A DNA stretch of 64,000 bases from Lachnospiraceae bacterium (GTDB lineage Bacteria; Bacillota; Clostridia; Lachnospirales; Lachnospiraceae): assembly GCA_014804385.1 (NCBI GenBank), contig JAAUZW010000033.1, positions 14,747 through 78,746 on the forward strand. The letters run 5' to 3'. The translations under genes were made by a program, and so were the position numbers. The notes below the pieces were generated by a model, which worked only from the letters and a program-made list of their open reading frames with translations, was not told the origin of the DNA and did no database searches. Positions 26,694 through 34,390 of this stretch are shown piece by piece. Each line of letters starts with the position of its first letter. The stretch's first letter is position 1.

Positions 26694-27812
26694 TTAAGAC
26701 ATCAGAAACCGCATATAATTCTCTTTATTTTCCTTTGCGGTGGTGGTGGGTCTGCCCAGATCCTCTCTGGAACCAATGGCACACTTTACCTCGATCAGCG
26801 ATAAATCCCGCCTTTCTTTGGCGTTTGTCAGTTCTGTTTTTAGTGCCTCAAGGCTGGCTACCGTCACCGCATTCGGATAACCGCATACTCTCGCGATCTC
26901 CGAAAAATTCAGATTACCCATCACCGTCGGCTGACCGCCCACAGTCTCATGCGCACCGTTGTTGATGATAATATGGATCAGATTCCGTGGACGGTGATTC
27001 GCGATTACCGGCATCGCCCCCATATGCATCAACGCTGCGCCATCCCCATCAATACACCAGATCGTCTTATCCTGTCGCTGCAACGCCACACCCAGAGCAA
27101 TGGAGCTGCAATGTCCCATGGATCCTACCGTTAAAAAGTCCCTCTCATGAGACTGTCCCAACCCTGTCCTGATCTCGAACAGCTCTCTGGACGCCTTACC
27201 TGTGGTGCTGACGATCGGGTCATCACCGCTTTGCTCCACAATACACTTGATGATCTCTTCCCTGCACAGGGTATTGCCATTTTGATAAACCACCTTGCCG
27301 TCATATTGCAGGGCGCCTTTACGGACAACGAACGCCACGTCCTTCCCCTGCTTAAGCTCTTTTTGGAAATTGTCCATGCACTGCCGCACTTCCTCATCTG
27401 AGGTCTCTTCACCAATTACATAATAGGAAATGCCCATATCTTCCAAAAGCCGACAAGTTATCTCTCCCTGATAAATGTGCTGTGGTTCGTCATGCACACC
27501 CGGCTCGCCACGCCACCCGACGACAAAAATCATGGGAATCCCATAGACCTTATCATGCAGAAGACTCGCTACCGGATTGACAATATTACCCTCACCGCTA
27601 TTTTGCATATACACCACAGGAACCTTGCCTGTCGCCAAATGATATCCGGCCGCCAACGCCACGCAATTCCCCTCGTTTGCCGCAATGATATGATGGCTGG
27701 AATCAATGCCGTAAGTATTCATGAGATAATTACACAGCGCTTTGAGTTGACTGTCCGGCACTCCCGTGTAAAAATCCGCCCCCAAAACACTCACAAATTC
27801 TTCAACTTTCAA
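26694..27812 (-). CDS. aepY: Phosphonopyruvate decarboxylase
   Basis: Thiamine-diphosphate enzyme that decarboxylates phosphonopyruvate to phosphonoacetaldehyde, pulling the unfavourable PEP mutase step forward. The 372 residues hold DFYTGVPDSQLKALCNYL, the catalytic-glutamate strand IIAANEGNCVALAAGYHLA, VVYMQNSGEGNIVNP, GWRGEPGVHDEPQH (family signature) and the ThDP loop IWCIDGDGAALMHMG followed by IIINNGAHETVGGQP. Complete. The start is TTG at 27812 with GGAGGAGCGACA before it. It overlaps the upstream reductase gene by 11 bases, so the phosphonate genes are translated as a unit. Confidence 0.93.
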   Translation of the reverse strand: MKVEEFVSVLGADFYTGVPDSQLKALCNYLMNTYGIDSSHHIIAANEGNCVALAAGYHLATGKVPVVYMQNSGEGNIVNPVASLLHDKVYGIPMIFVVGWRGEPGVHDEPQHIYQGEITCRLLEDMGISYYVIGEETSDEEVRQCMDNFQKELKQGKDVAFVVRKGALQYDGKVVYQNGNTLCREEIIKCIVEQSGDDPIVSTTGKASRELFEIRTGLGQSHERDFLTVGSMGHCSSIALGVALQRQDKTIWCIDGDGAALMHMGAMPVIANHRPRNLIHIIINNGAHETVGGQPTVMGNLNFSEIARVCGYPNAVTVASLEALKTELTNAKERRDLSLIEVKCAIGSREDLGRPTTTAKENKENYMRFLMS

Positions 27813-28956
27813 TGTCGCTCCTCCCTATCTTTCGGTATATCTGTTCCAAGGTTTCCTTATCTAACGCAACCGGATGGTTTTGCAGTCTCGTCAGATTAAC
27901 CGATTTAGTCAATATCATATAATCCTCTTCTCTTATTACCGGCGCCTGCAGTTCCAGCCTCTCCACCAAGGTAAAAAATGACCTCGCAGCCGCCTGCGGC
28001 CCGTCGCATCCCATAGCGTTTGCCAGCCCGTCAAAAACCTGCGCCAGATGCTCTCGTCCTCTCGCATCAATACATTGATCACCGTGTGAAAGCATCCATG
28101 ACCAGAGTTCTCTCACGCACAGCGCCGCCGCATGTCCATGCGCGATACCGTATAAGCTGGTCAGTTTATAGCACATTGCATGTCCTGCGGTCGTCTGCGT
28201 TATATTGATGGCTCTGCCCGCCATATTCGCGGCTTTTAGCATGCCGACATTGCCCTCCTGCTCATTGCCGAGATAGCTGTCCAGATAATGCAGGATCATG
28301 CGGATTACTTCCACGGACAACCTCCTGCTCTCCTCCGTACTTTTGATTGACCAGTAGGATTCCACAGCATGACAAAACGCATCCAGCATCGCCGCTTTCC
28401 GATGATAAGGCGGTAATGTTCTTAATGCCTCCGGATCCACCAAAACCGCATCCGGTATGCAGCTCTCATGCGCTACGGACTGCTTTTCTCCCTCATAATA
28501 GATCACCGCAAACCTGGTAGCCTCCGATCCTGTCCCTGCTGTGGTCGGTACTGCCAGAAACGGAATATCATTCGAAATGATCTCCTGCTCTAAATAGCAT
28601 ACATTGTGATCCATTCCGCTGTAGAGTTTGATACATTTTGCAACATCCATAGCGCTGCCGCCACCCACCGCAGCAATCGCGTCCGCATCGGATTCCAGGA
28701 AAGCATTTACACCGGCCACGACGGATTCATAAGTCGGATTCGGCTGAAAAGCACTGAAACGCACCACCTGAATCCCCAGCCGTTTCTCCAGCGTCTCAAA
28801 ATACCGGTCGATCCTCATCTTCCTGATTGAAGCGCCGCATACCAGAAACAGGCATTTGTGCACAGATGCCTTCATCCATTCGTCCAGATAGGCATAATCA
28901 TCTGCCGCATCCAGCACCACTTGATTTGAATTCTGCCGCATACTATCTTCCCGCAT
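27802..28956 (-). CDS. Iron-containing alcohol dehydrogenase, probable phosphonoacetaldehyde reductase
   Basis: A 384-residue group III metal-dependent alcohol dehydrogenase. Signatures: AAVGGGSAMDVAKCIKLYSG (NAD site), AVPTTAGTGSEATRFAVI, and the metal-binding region DAFCHAVESYWS with YGIAHGHAAALCV (His/Asp ligands). Sandwiched between PEP mutase and phosphonopyruvate decarboxylase, it most likely reduces phosphonoacetaldehyde to 2-hydroxyethylphosphonate, the role of such dehydrogenases in known phosphonate pathways. The ATG shares one base with the stop of the PEP mutase gene (TAATG) and has GGAGG seven bases before. No aminoethylphosphonate transaminase gene is adjacent. Confidence 0.85.
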   Translation of the reverse strand: MREDSMRQNSNQVVLDAADDYAYLDEWMKASVHKCLFLVCGASIRKMRIDRYFETLEKRLGIQVVRFSAFQPNPTYESVVAGVNAFLESDADAIAAVGGGSAMDVAKCIKLYSGMDHNVCYLEQEIISNDIPFLAVPTTAGTGSEATRFAVIYYEGEKQSVAHESCIPDAVLVDPEALRTLPPYHRKAAMLDAFCHAVESYWSIKSTEESRRLSVEVIRMILHYLDSYLGNEQEGNVGMLKAANMAGRAINITQTTAGHAMCYKLTSLYGIAHGHAAALCVRELWSWMLSHGDQCIDARGREHLAQVFDGLANAMGCDGPQAAARSFFTLVERLELQAPVIREEDYMILTKSVNLTRLQNHPVALDKETLEQIYRKIGRSDIES

Positions 28957-30974
28957 TAATCTTCCTCCGGTATCAGACGGATAATCTCCTTAAACGGCAT
29001 CAGCATCTTATCGCATTCCTGCGCTCTGTGATTTTCCAGAATCATAGTCGCCGCCTGCTGAATGGCAGGAACCGTCGCTCTGAGTAACTGATTGGCATAA
29101 ATCACAACGTTAACGCCCCGTTTTTTGAATTCTTCCTCCGTGACAGAATTAAAGCTAGTCGGCACCACCACCAGATAAGCATATTTCTCTCTGGCGCGGA
29201 ATTTCTCCACAAACTCAAATATCTCATCAGGATCCTTTTTCCTGCTGTGGATCATGATCGCGTCAGCGCCCGCTTCACAGAACGCAAACGCCCTATCCAA
29301 AGCATCCTGCATCCCCTGCTCTAAGATCAAGCTCTCTATTCTGGCACAGATCATAAACTCCTGGGTCTTCTGCGCCTTCTTCCCGGCACGAATCTTTTCG
29401 CAGAAATGTTCTATATCATCCTGCTGCTGTGACACTTCCGTGCCAAACAGACTATTGCGCTTTAACCCAATCTTATCCTCAATAATGATCATCGACACGC
29501 CGAGACGTTCCAGTGTCCTGACTGTATACACAAAATGTTCCGTCTTACCGCCGGTGTCCCCGTCAAAGATGATGGGTTTCGTAGTCACCTCCATCAGATC
29601 CTCTATCGTGCGGAAGCGGCTGGTCATATCCACCAGTTCAATATCCGGTTTCCCCTTGACCGTGGAATCACAAAGACTCGACAGCCACATGGCGTCAAAC
29701 TGACGGGCGCAGCCATCCTGCCAGACTACCGTGTTTTCCACCACCAATCCCGTCAGCCCATCGTGAGCCTCCATGACCGTCACGAGCCCCTTCATTTTCA
29801 GTTCTTTTCTCAGCCGTCCTCTGCGGATATCGGGCATAGCCACAGCTGCCCTTGTCCTCGCATCCAGCTCTTTATATTTTTCATCCTCCGCATAGGGAAA
29901 TTCCACCAATTTCCCGCCATAGGAAGCCAAAACAGAGGCCGCCTCATCCCGGATCGGTTTCTGAAAACCTTTCCGCCAGTCGTCCCCGTGTACCACATAA
30001 GCGGGCTTATATTTCTCCAGATTTTCACGATACGATAGTGTCTCCTGTTTCACAACACGGTAAACGTTTGCGATATTCTCAAACAGCGCTTTCCGCTCTG
30101 AAAAAGGTACAAGCGGGAACCGTTTGAAAGAGGCAACCGCCTCATCCGAGAGAACACCTACGATCACTTTCCCCATTCTCCCGGCCCGGCGGATCAATTC
30201 TATATGACCCGAGTGTAAGATATCCGTGCTAAAGCACATATAAACCGTCCTGCGCTCCACTTCCTCCAGTCTGTTGCTCACGATCGCAAGATCCTGCGCA
30301 TCATCGATCTCCGCGCACAGCATATCTTCCACATCCATCGGCACAATGTTGCATTTGCTCGTTACAAGGTTAAGCGCATTCTCCGCGTAGCATTTTCTTT
30401 TCTGCTCATCACCGCTCTCACAGAATTCCACTATCTTTTCCAGCCAGATCTTCCAATCCTGCCGGTTTAACTTATAAAGTGGCTGTGCCGCCATGGCATT
30501 CTGGAACAGATCGACCCCCACCCCAGTAATATGTCCACCCTGCACCACCGCCTTAAAATCCTTTGCCGGAAGCGGCAGGGTACTGCTGACTGTCATGCAG
30601 CTTAACTCACACGCCATCACCCTGTCAAGCACCTGATTTTCAAACACAAGGTCACCGTGCATCAATATCAGGTCGTCATCCAGAAACTCACGGGCCAGAT
30701 AAATACTGTAAATATAATTGGTCTCCCGGTAGACCGGATTCTTCACATACGTGATGGAAAGCGGCATCTGCAGACTCTGACAATACTTCACGAGAGTATC
30801 ATCAAACAATCCCGTTGTGATCACCACTTCCTCTATGCCGGCCTCCATGACCATCCTCAGCTGTCTGGACAGAATGGTCTCCCTGGAACTGATCTCCGTC
30901 ATACATTTGGGCTGCTCTGCCGTCAATACCCCCATGCGGCTGCCTAATCCTGAATTTAAAATCAACGCTTTCAT
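28956..30974 (-). CDS. Phosphoenolpyruvate mutase fused to two nucleotidyltransferase domains
   Basis: Makes the C-P bond by rearranging PEP to phosphonopyruvate, and carries its own activation domains. Residues 1-235: LicC-like nucleotidyltransferase (LNSGLGSRMGVLTAEQPKCM, DDDLILMHGDLVFENQVL, EIDDAQDLAIV). About 240-375: TagD-type cytidylyltransferase with the HxGH motif (CFSTDILHSGHIELIRRA) and KPAYVVHGDDWRKGFQ. About 390-672: PEP mutase with IIFDGDTGGKTEHFVYT, the defining loop EDKIGLKRNSLFG and FCEAGADAIMIHSRKKDPDE. The presumed product after reduction is a nucleotide-activated hydroxyethylphosphonate. The gene starts four bases inside the end of a LicD gene (ATGA overlap). Confidence 0.93.
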   Translation of the reverse strand: MKALILNSGLGSRMGVLTAEQPKCMTEISSRETILSRQLRMVMEAGIEEVVITTGLFDDTLVKYCQSLQMPLSITYVKNPVYRETNYIYSIYLAREFLDDDLILMHGDLVFENQVLDRVMACELSCMTVSSTLPLPAKDFKAVVQGGHITGVGVDLFQNAMAAQPLYKLNRQDWKIWLEKIVEFCESGDEQKRKCYAENALNLVTSKCNIVPMDVEDMLCAEIDDAQDLAIVSNRLEEVERRTVYMCFSTDILHSGHIELIRRAGRMGKVIVGVLSDEAVASFKRFPLVPFSERKALFENIANVYRVVKQETLSYRENLEKYKPAYVVHGDDWRKGFQKPIRDEAASVLASYGGKLVEFPYAEDEKYKELDARTRAAVAMPDIRRGRLRKELKMKGLVTVMEAHDGLTGLVVENTVVWQDGCARQFDAMWLSSLCDSTVKGKPDIELVDMTSRFRTIEDLMEVTTKPIIFDGDTGGKTEHFVYTVRTLERLGVSMIIIEDKIGLKRNSLFGTEVSQQQDDIEHFCEKIRAGKKAQKTQEFMICARIESLILEQGMQDALDRAFAFCEAGADAIMIHSRKKDPDEIFEFVEKFRAREKYAYLVVVPTSFNSVTEEEFKKRGVNVVIYANQLLRATVPAIQQAATMILENHRAQECDKMLMPFKEIIRLIPEED

Positions 30975-31867
30975 TTTTCATCCTGCCTTTCGCCGTTTTC
31001 CGCCCGGTCCAGCCTTGTCAAATACTCCTTATAGGAGATTTCCGTATCAAATATGAGCCCGGTATGTATTGCTGTCCCGATCTCATATCTTTTCCAGGCA
31101 CCGTAAGTGCTTCTCAGAATGTTGCGGTACCCCTTGGGCACACGAATCTGCAGATTCTCATACGGCATCCATTCCGTTTCTTCGTAATCACTGACATTCC
31201 TGATTCCATAGCTGCTGCCCCTGTAGAAAGAGAGCATGGCGATCTTCTTACTGCCCGATCCGTTATATCGGCAAATGTGCTCCTCGAATTCCTGAAAGTA
31301 CGGGTTGACGCTCTTCGGATCCGTTTTGAGCACCTGGTCTGCATATTTTAAACTCTTCTTCCACAGATCCCGCAGTCTGCTGACAAATTCCAACCCTTCT
31401 GCCGCCGGCGGCAATTCATCCAACGGAAAAATATCGATAAAGATCCCTTGATTGACCGGCAGCCTTAAATCCAGTTCATCTTCCATTATGGCAGTGGTCT
31501 CACTGTTGCGCAGCTTGGCCGACCCCCTCCTCATACCCGCATCCGAATGCTCCGTCTGCCAGAAATAGGGGTACTTAAACTCTTCCGGCGCTATCTCGCA
31601 CAGAATCCGGTAATCCTCCCGCGGCATCGTCAGATCCACGTCATCGTCCCAGGGAATGTAGCCCCCGTGCCGAACCGCCCCCAGCAAGGTCCCGCCCTCG
31701 GCATAATAGCGCAGATGATGCTTTTCACACACATTCATAAACAGCTGCAGCAGATCCATCTGCACTGCCCATATTTTTTTCATGTCCGCGGACACGACAT
31801 AACCGCCATCCCGCGTCTCTTCCTCATAAAAAGTCTCCGGCAGACTGATATGTTGTAAATTCAGCAT
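30971..31867 (-). CDS. LicD-family phosphotransferase
   Basis: A 298-residue cytoplasmic protein of the LicD type, which transfers a phospho-substituent such as phosphocholine from a CDP donor to a sugar. The core is RYYAEGGTLLGAVRHGGYI, the acidic motif PWDDDVDLTMPREDY, GIFIDIFPLDELPP and the C-terminal YENLQIRVPKGYRNILRSTYG. It is translationally coupled to the PEP mutase fusion and is therefore the leading candidate to move activated hydroxyethylphosphonate onto the glycan; phosphocholine or another group remains possible. Start ATG at 31867 with GAGGTGAG upstream. Confidence 0.88.
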   Translation of the reverse strand: MLNLQHISLPETFYEEETRDGGYVVSADMKKIWAVQMDLLQLFMNVCEKHHLRYYAEGGTLLGAVRHGGYIPWDDDVDLTMPREDYRILCEIAPEEFKYPYFWQTEHSDAGMRRGSAKLRNSETTAIMEDELDLRLPVNQGIFIDIFPLDELPPAAEGLEFVSRLRDLWKKSLKYADQVLKTDPKSVNPYFQEFEEHICRYNGSGSKKIAMLSFYRGSSYGIRNVSDYEETEWMPYENLQIRVPKGYRNILRSTYGAWKRYEIGTAIHTGLIFDTEISYKEYLTRLDRAENGERQDEK

Positions 31868-31871
31868 GTTC

Positions 31872-32558
31872 TCACCTCACCACACTCCAAACATCTATAA
31901 TCGGACAGTCTACGATGTCCATCAGCTCCTCCTCCAGATAGATGTAACGCGCCTGATCCGCCACCACGATAGCATCTGCGGCCCCGGACACTTCCTGCAG
32001 ATTCCCCGCTCTCATTTCCATGACAATACTGGAACCGTCGATCTCCTGCTCCAGCCAGTCCGCCAGCACGCCCTCTCCATAAAACTGAATCCGCCTTAGG
32101 TCATTGCTGAGAAAATATTCCGCAAACTGTCTGCCCTGTTTCTTCCTGCGCTTCCCCCGTTCCAGAACGACAGCCTCCGCCCAGCCCGGTACCATCAGGA
32201 TTCTCTCGTCAAACAGCAGCCGCGGTCCGTAAAACAACGGCATGACAATATCTTTTAGAGCTACGCCATCCCCCAGTAACTGTGTCAAAACAGCTTCCTG
32301 AATCGGCCAATCCGCCACTCCCAGCACAAAAAGATAATTCTTTTTCGGAAGCTCCCTATAAGGAATAACCGGAAACCCATGATACTCTGTTCCTTTCAAT
32401 GCCTGGTTATTGTCGCAGATACACGTCGGCACAATATGCCTTTGCAGCAGTTCATTCACTATATGTTTACCAAACATCCCTGCCCCAAATACAATTGCCT
32501 CCCTACCGTCTGTATGCACTTCATCCAAATCAAACGTTAATCCTGTCTCTATGCCCAT
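31872..32558 (-). CDS. Stand-alone protein made of two Rossmann-like modules
   Basis: A 228-residue cytoplasmic protein with no catalytic domain that I recognise. Module one (about 17-115) is EAIVFGAGMFGKHIVNELLQ, then the predicted acidic end of strand two CICDNNQ, then YHGFPVIPYRELPKKN and VLGVADWPIQEAVL. A linker with a KRRKKQ stretch leads to module two (about 150-228): RRIQFYGEGVLADWLEQEI and ADAIVVADQARYIYLEEEL, ending in VDCPIIDVWSVV, the same closing pattern (cPvI-x-[ILV]) as the modules on neighbouring proteins. Five bases separate it from the LicD gene. Binding of NAD, a nucleotide-sugar or another cluster protein is conceivable, but unproven. Confidence 0.7.
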   Translation of the reverse strand: MGIETGLTFDLDEVHTDGREAIVFGAGMFGKHIVNELLQRHIVPTCICDNNQALKGTEYHGFPVIPYRELPKKNYLFVLGVADWPIQEAVLTQLLGDGVALKDIVMPLFYGPRLLFDERILMVPGWAEAVVLERGKRRKKQGRQFAEYFLSNDLRRIQFYGEGVLADWLEQEIDGSSIVMEMRAGNLQEVSGAADAIVVADQARYIYLEEELMDIVDCPIIDVWSVVR

Positions 32559-32561
32559 ACA

Positions 32562-33782
32562 TTACCTTTCCCATGCCTTGATACAGGCATTTTTTATTGA
32601 TTCCACATCATCCGGAAAGCCGTCTGACAGTCGCAAAATCTTATCATCAGGAATCCCTTGCTCTTTTATCCATGAAGCAATCTGTTTTGATACCCGCTCA
32701 TCTAACACAGCCACAACCACCTTGTCAAACTCCTTTGTGAGAAAACTGTCTATGGCATCCACCAGCACCCCCTGCGCTCTCCGATTTTGCCAATCCGCAT
32801 CCACCCACGCCACGATCTCCACTTGCTGCTGCTCTAAATACTCTCTGAGCTTTTTGCCGCAATCTCCTGCCCCATAGAGAACGATCCGGTCCGAACGCTT
32901 TGCCCCACCGCTAAACGGCGCTAAAACACCTCCATTAGTGAATATGTCATCAAAAAAAGTCATATCCTTATTCCAATAATACCTTTTTACATCCAACCAG
33001 AACAGTGTTTCATAGACGTCCCAACTCTCCGTATCCATGATCCGCTGACAGCTTTCCATCCTAAGACGTATGTCCAAGAGTTTTTCCAATATTTCCCGCT
33101 TTCTGTGTGTCACAGAAGCATCCCACTGCCTGTAGTGGTAACCGCCCCGTTCTAAAAGCACCACCTTGTCCGCCCGGCTCACGGCGCCAAACACAGCCAC
33201 AGAATCTTCGCTCACCAGAATCCTGTCATCTACCAGTGGCATAATTTCTGCCAGCAATTCTTTCTTAAACAGCTTTGACCACAGGCTTCTGGACAGCTCT
33301 TTCGGCGCAAACAGCCGTTCCTTTGCTACGCAGCGAAGTAGAGCTTTTCCTGTATACACTCCGACCGGACACCCGTATTTCATCTGTCTGGTTATTTCAA
33401 GGTGCTCTAAAAAAGTAGACTGCACACAGACCATATCGATACTTTCATCCGTCACTGCCTCTGCGAACTTTTCATAATAATCCGCATCTATCCAGTCATC
33501 CGCATCTATAAACCCCACATACTCACCCGATGCCATACGCAGCCCTGCTTTGCGTGCGCTGGTGTGCCCGCCGTTATCCTGATGAAGCAGTTTGATGCGT
33601 GAATCCTGTTCTTTGTACCGGCTGCAGATTTCAAAAGAGCGGTCTGTCGAGCCGTCATCCACCAGAATGATCTCCAATTTTTGGTATGTCTGCTTACAGA
33701 TACTCTCTATACATTCCGGCAGATATGGCTCTGCATTATAAATTGGCACGATAATACTGATCAAAGGATTTAAGCTCTCCAT
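32562..33782 (-). CDS. GT2 glycosyltransferase with C-terminal Rossmann module
   Basis: A 406-residue cytoplasmic glycosyltransferase. GT2 core: LISIIVPIYNAEPYLPECIE, LVDDGSTDRSFEICS, DNGGHTSARKAGLRMASGEY, GFIDADDWIDADYYE (DxD-type metal site) and SVAVFGAVSRADKVV. From about 297 a Rossmann-like unit follows: DRIVLYGAGDCGKKLREYLE, EIVAWVDADWQN and FDKVVVAVLDERVSKQIA. The GT part closely resembles that in the 802-residue fusion encoded at 24251-26659 (the run NGGHTSARKAGL is shared), so the two probably arose by duplication. Start ATG follows AAGGAAAGG. Confidence 0.88.
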   Translation of the reverse strand: MESLNPLISIIVPIYNAEPYLPECIESICKQTYQKLEIILVDDGSTDRSFEICSRYKEQDSRIKLLHQDNGGHTSARKAGLRMASGEYVGFIDADDWIDADYYEKFAEAVTDESIDMVCVQSTFLEHLEITRQMKYGCPVGVYTGKALLRCVAKERLFAPKELSRSLWSKLFKKELLAEIMPLVDDRILVSEDSVAVFGAVSRADKVVLLERGGYHYRQWDASVTHRKREILEKLLDIRLRMESCQRIMDTESWDVYETLFWLDVKRYYWNKDMTFFDDIFTNGGVLAPFSGGAKRSDRIVLYGAGDCGKKLREYLEQQQVEIVAWVDADWQNRRAQGVLVDAIDSFLTKEFDKVVVAVLDERVSKQIASWIKEQGIPDDKILRLSDGFPDDVESIKNACIKAWER

Positions 33783-33821
33783 GACAAATCCTTTCCTTCC
33801 CTAATAACGCCTGGTTTCTCA

Positions 33822-34298
33822 CTATACTTCGTACAGAATATCCTCCAGCGAGATAACCGGGCAGTCTACCTTTTCAGACATCATTTCCTCGATCTCATCA
33901 AAGAACGTGATCGCCGTCACCACAATCACATCCACCGGCGCAAGCTCATCATCCGGCGTGACGATGTCCACATCCGCATAAAGCTGATCTGCATTCTTGT
34001 CAATGGCATAACTTACCGTAATATCTGTACCTTTCAGTTCATCGCACAAGCGCTCTCCCAGTTCTTTCATACCATAGACTGCCACCGTCTTATATCCATT
34101 CTTCTGAAAATACTCCGCTAATGTCTTCCCCTCCTGACGGATCCGGAGCCACTGATCAAAAGCCGTGTAAAGCGCATAGAGTTTCTTCCCATTTGCCTGC
34201 GTCTTTTGCAGTTTCTCCGATGATTTCGTTCCCACAGCGATTCCTCCTGCCGCTGCGCCTGCCGCCATACCTAATAATGCTGAAATTCCTTTGTTCAT
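33822..34298 (-). CDS. Stand-alone Rossmann-module protein with hydrophobic N-terminus
   Basis: A 158-residue protein. It begins MNKGISALLGMAAGAAAGGI, a Gly/Ala-rich hydrophobic stretch that might be a membrane anchor, followed by a helix YTAFDQWLRIRQEGKTLAEY and then a Rossmann-like unit KTVAVYGMKELGERLCDELK, ITVSYAIDKNADQL, VDVIVVTAITFFDEIEEM, ending DCPVISLEDILYEV. The same helix-plus-module unit is the tail of the WbsX protein encoded just upstream and occurs twice in the GT2 protein at 41261-42790, but here no enzyme is attached. ATG 34298 has AAGGAG seven bases before; the longer in-frame reading from 34448 has no support and would overlap the upstream gene. Confidence 0.72.
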   Translation of the reverse strand: MNKGISALLGMAAGAAAGGIAVGTKSSEKLQKTQANGKKLYALYTAFDQWLRIRQEGKTLAEYFQKNGYKTVAVYGMKELGERLCDELKGTDITVSYAIDKNADQLYADVDIVTPDDELAPVDVIVVTAITFFDEIEEMMSEKVDCPVISLEDILYEV

Positions 34299-34390
34299 GT
34301 TTTTCTCTCCTTTTCTCTTTTCTATATATTCGTTGACCGTTTGATCTAATTTCACATATTGATTGATATCCTTCTCTGAATCTACCGCAA

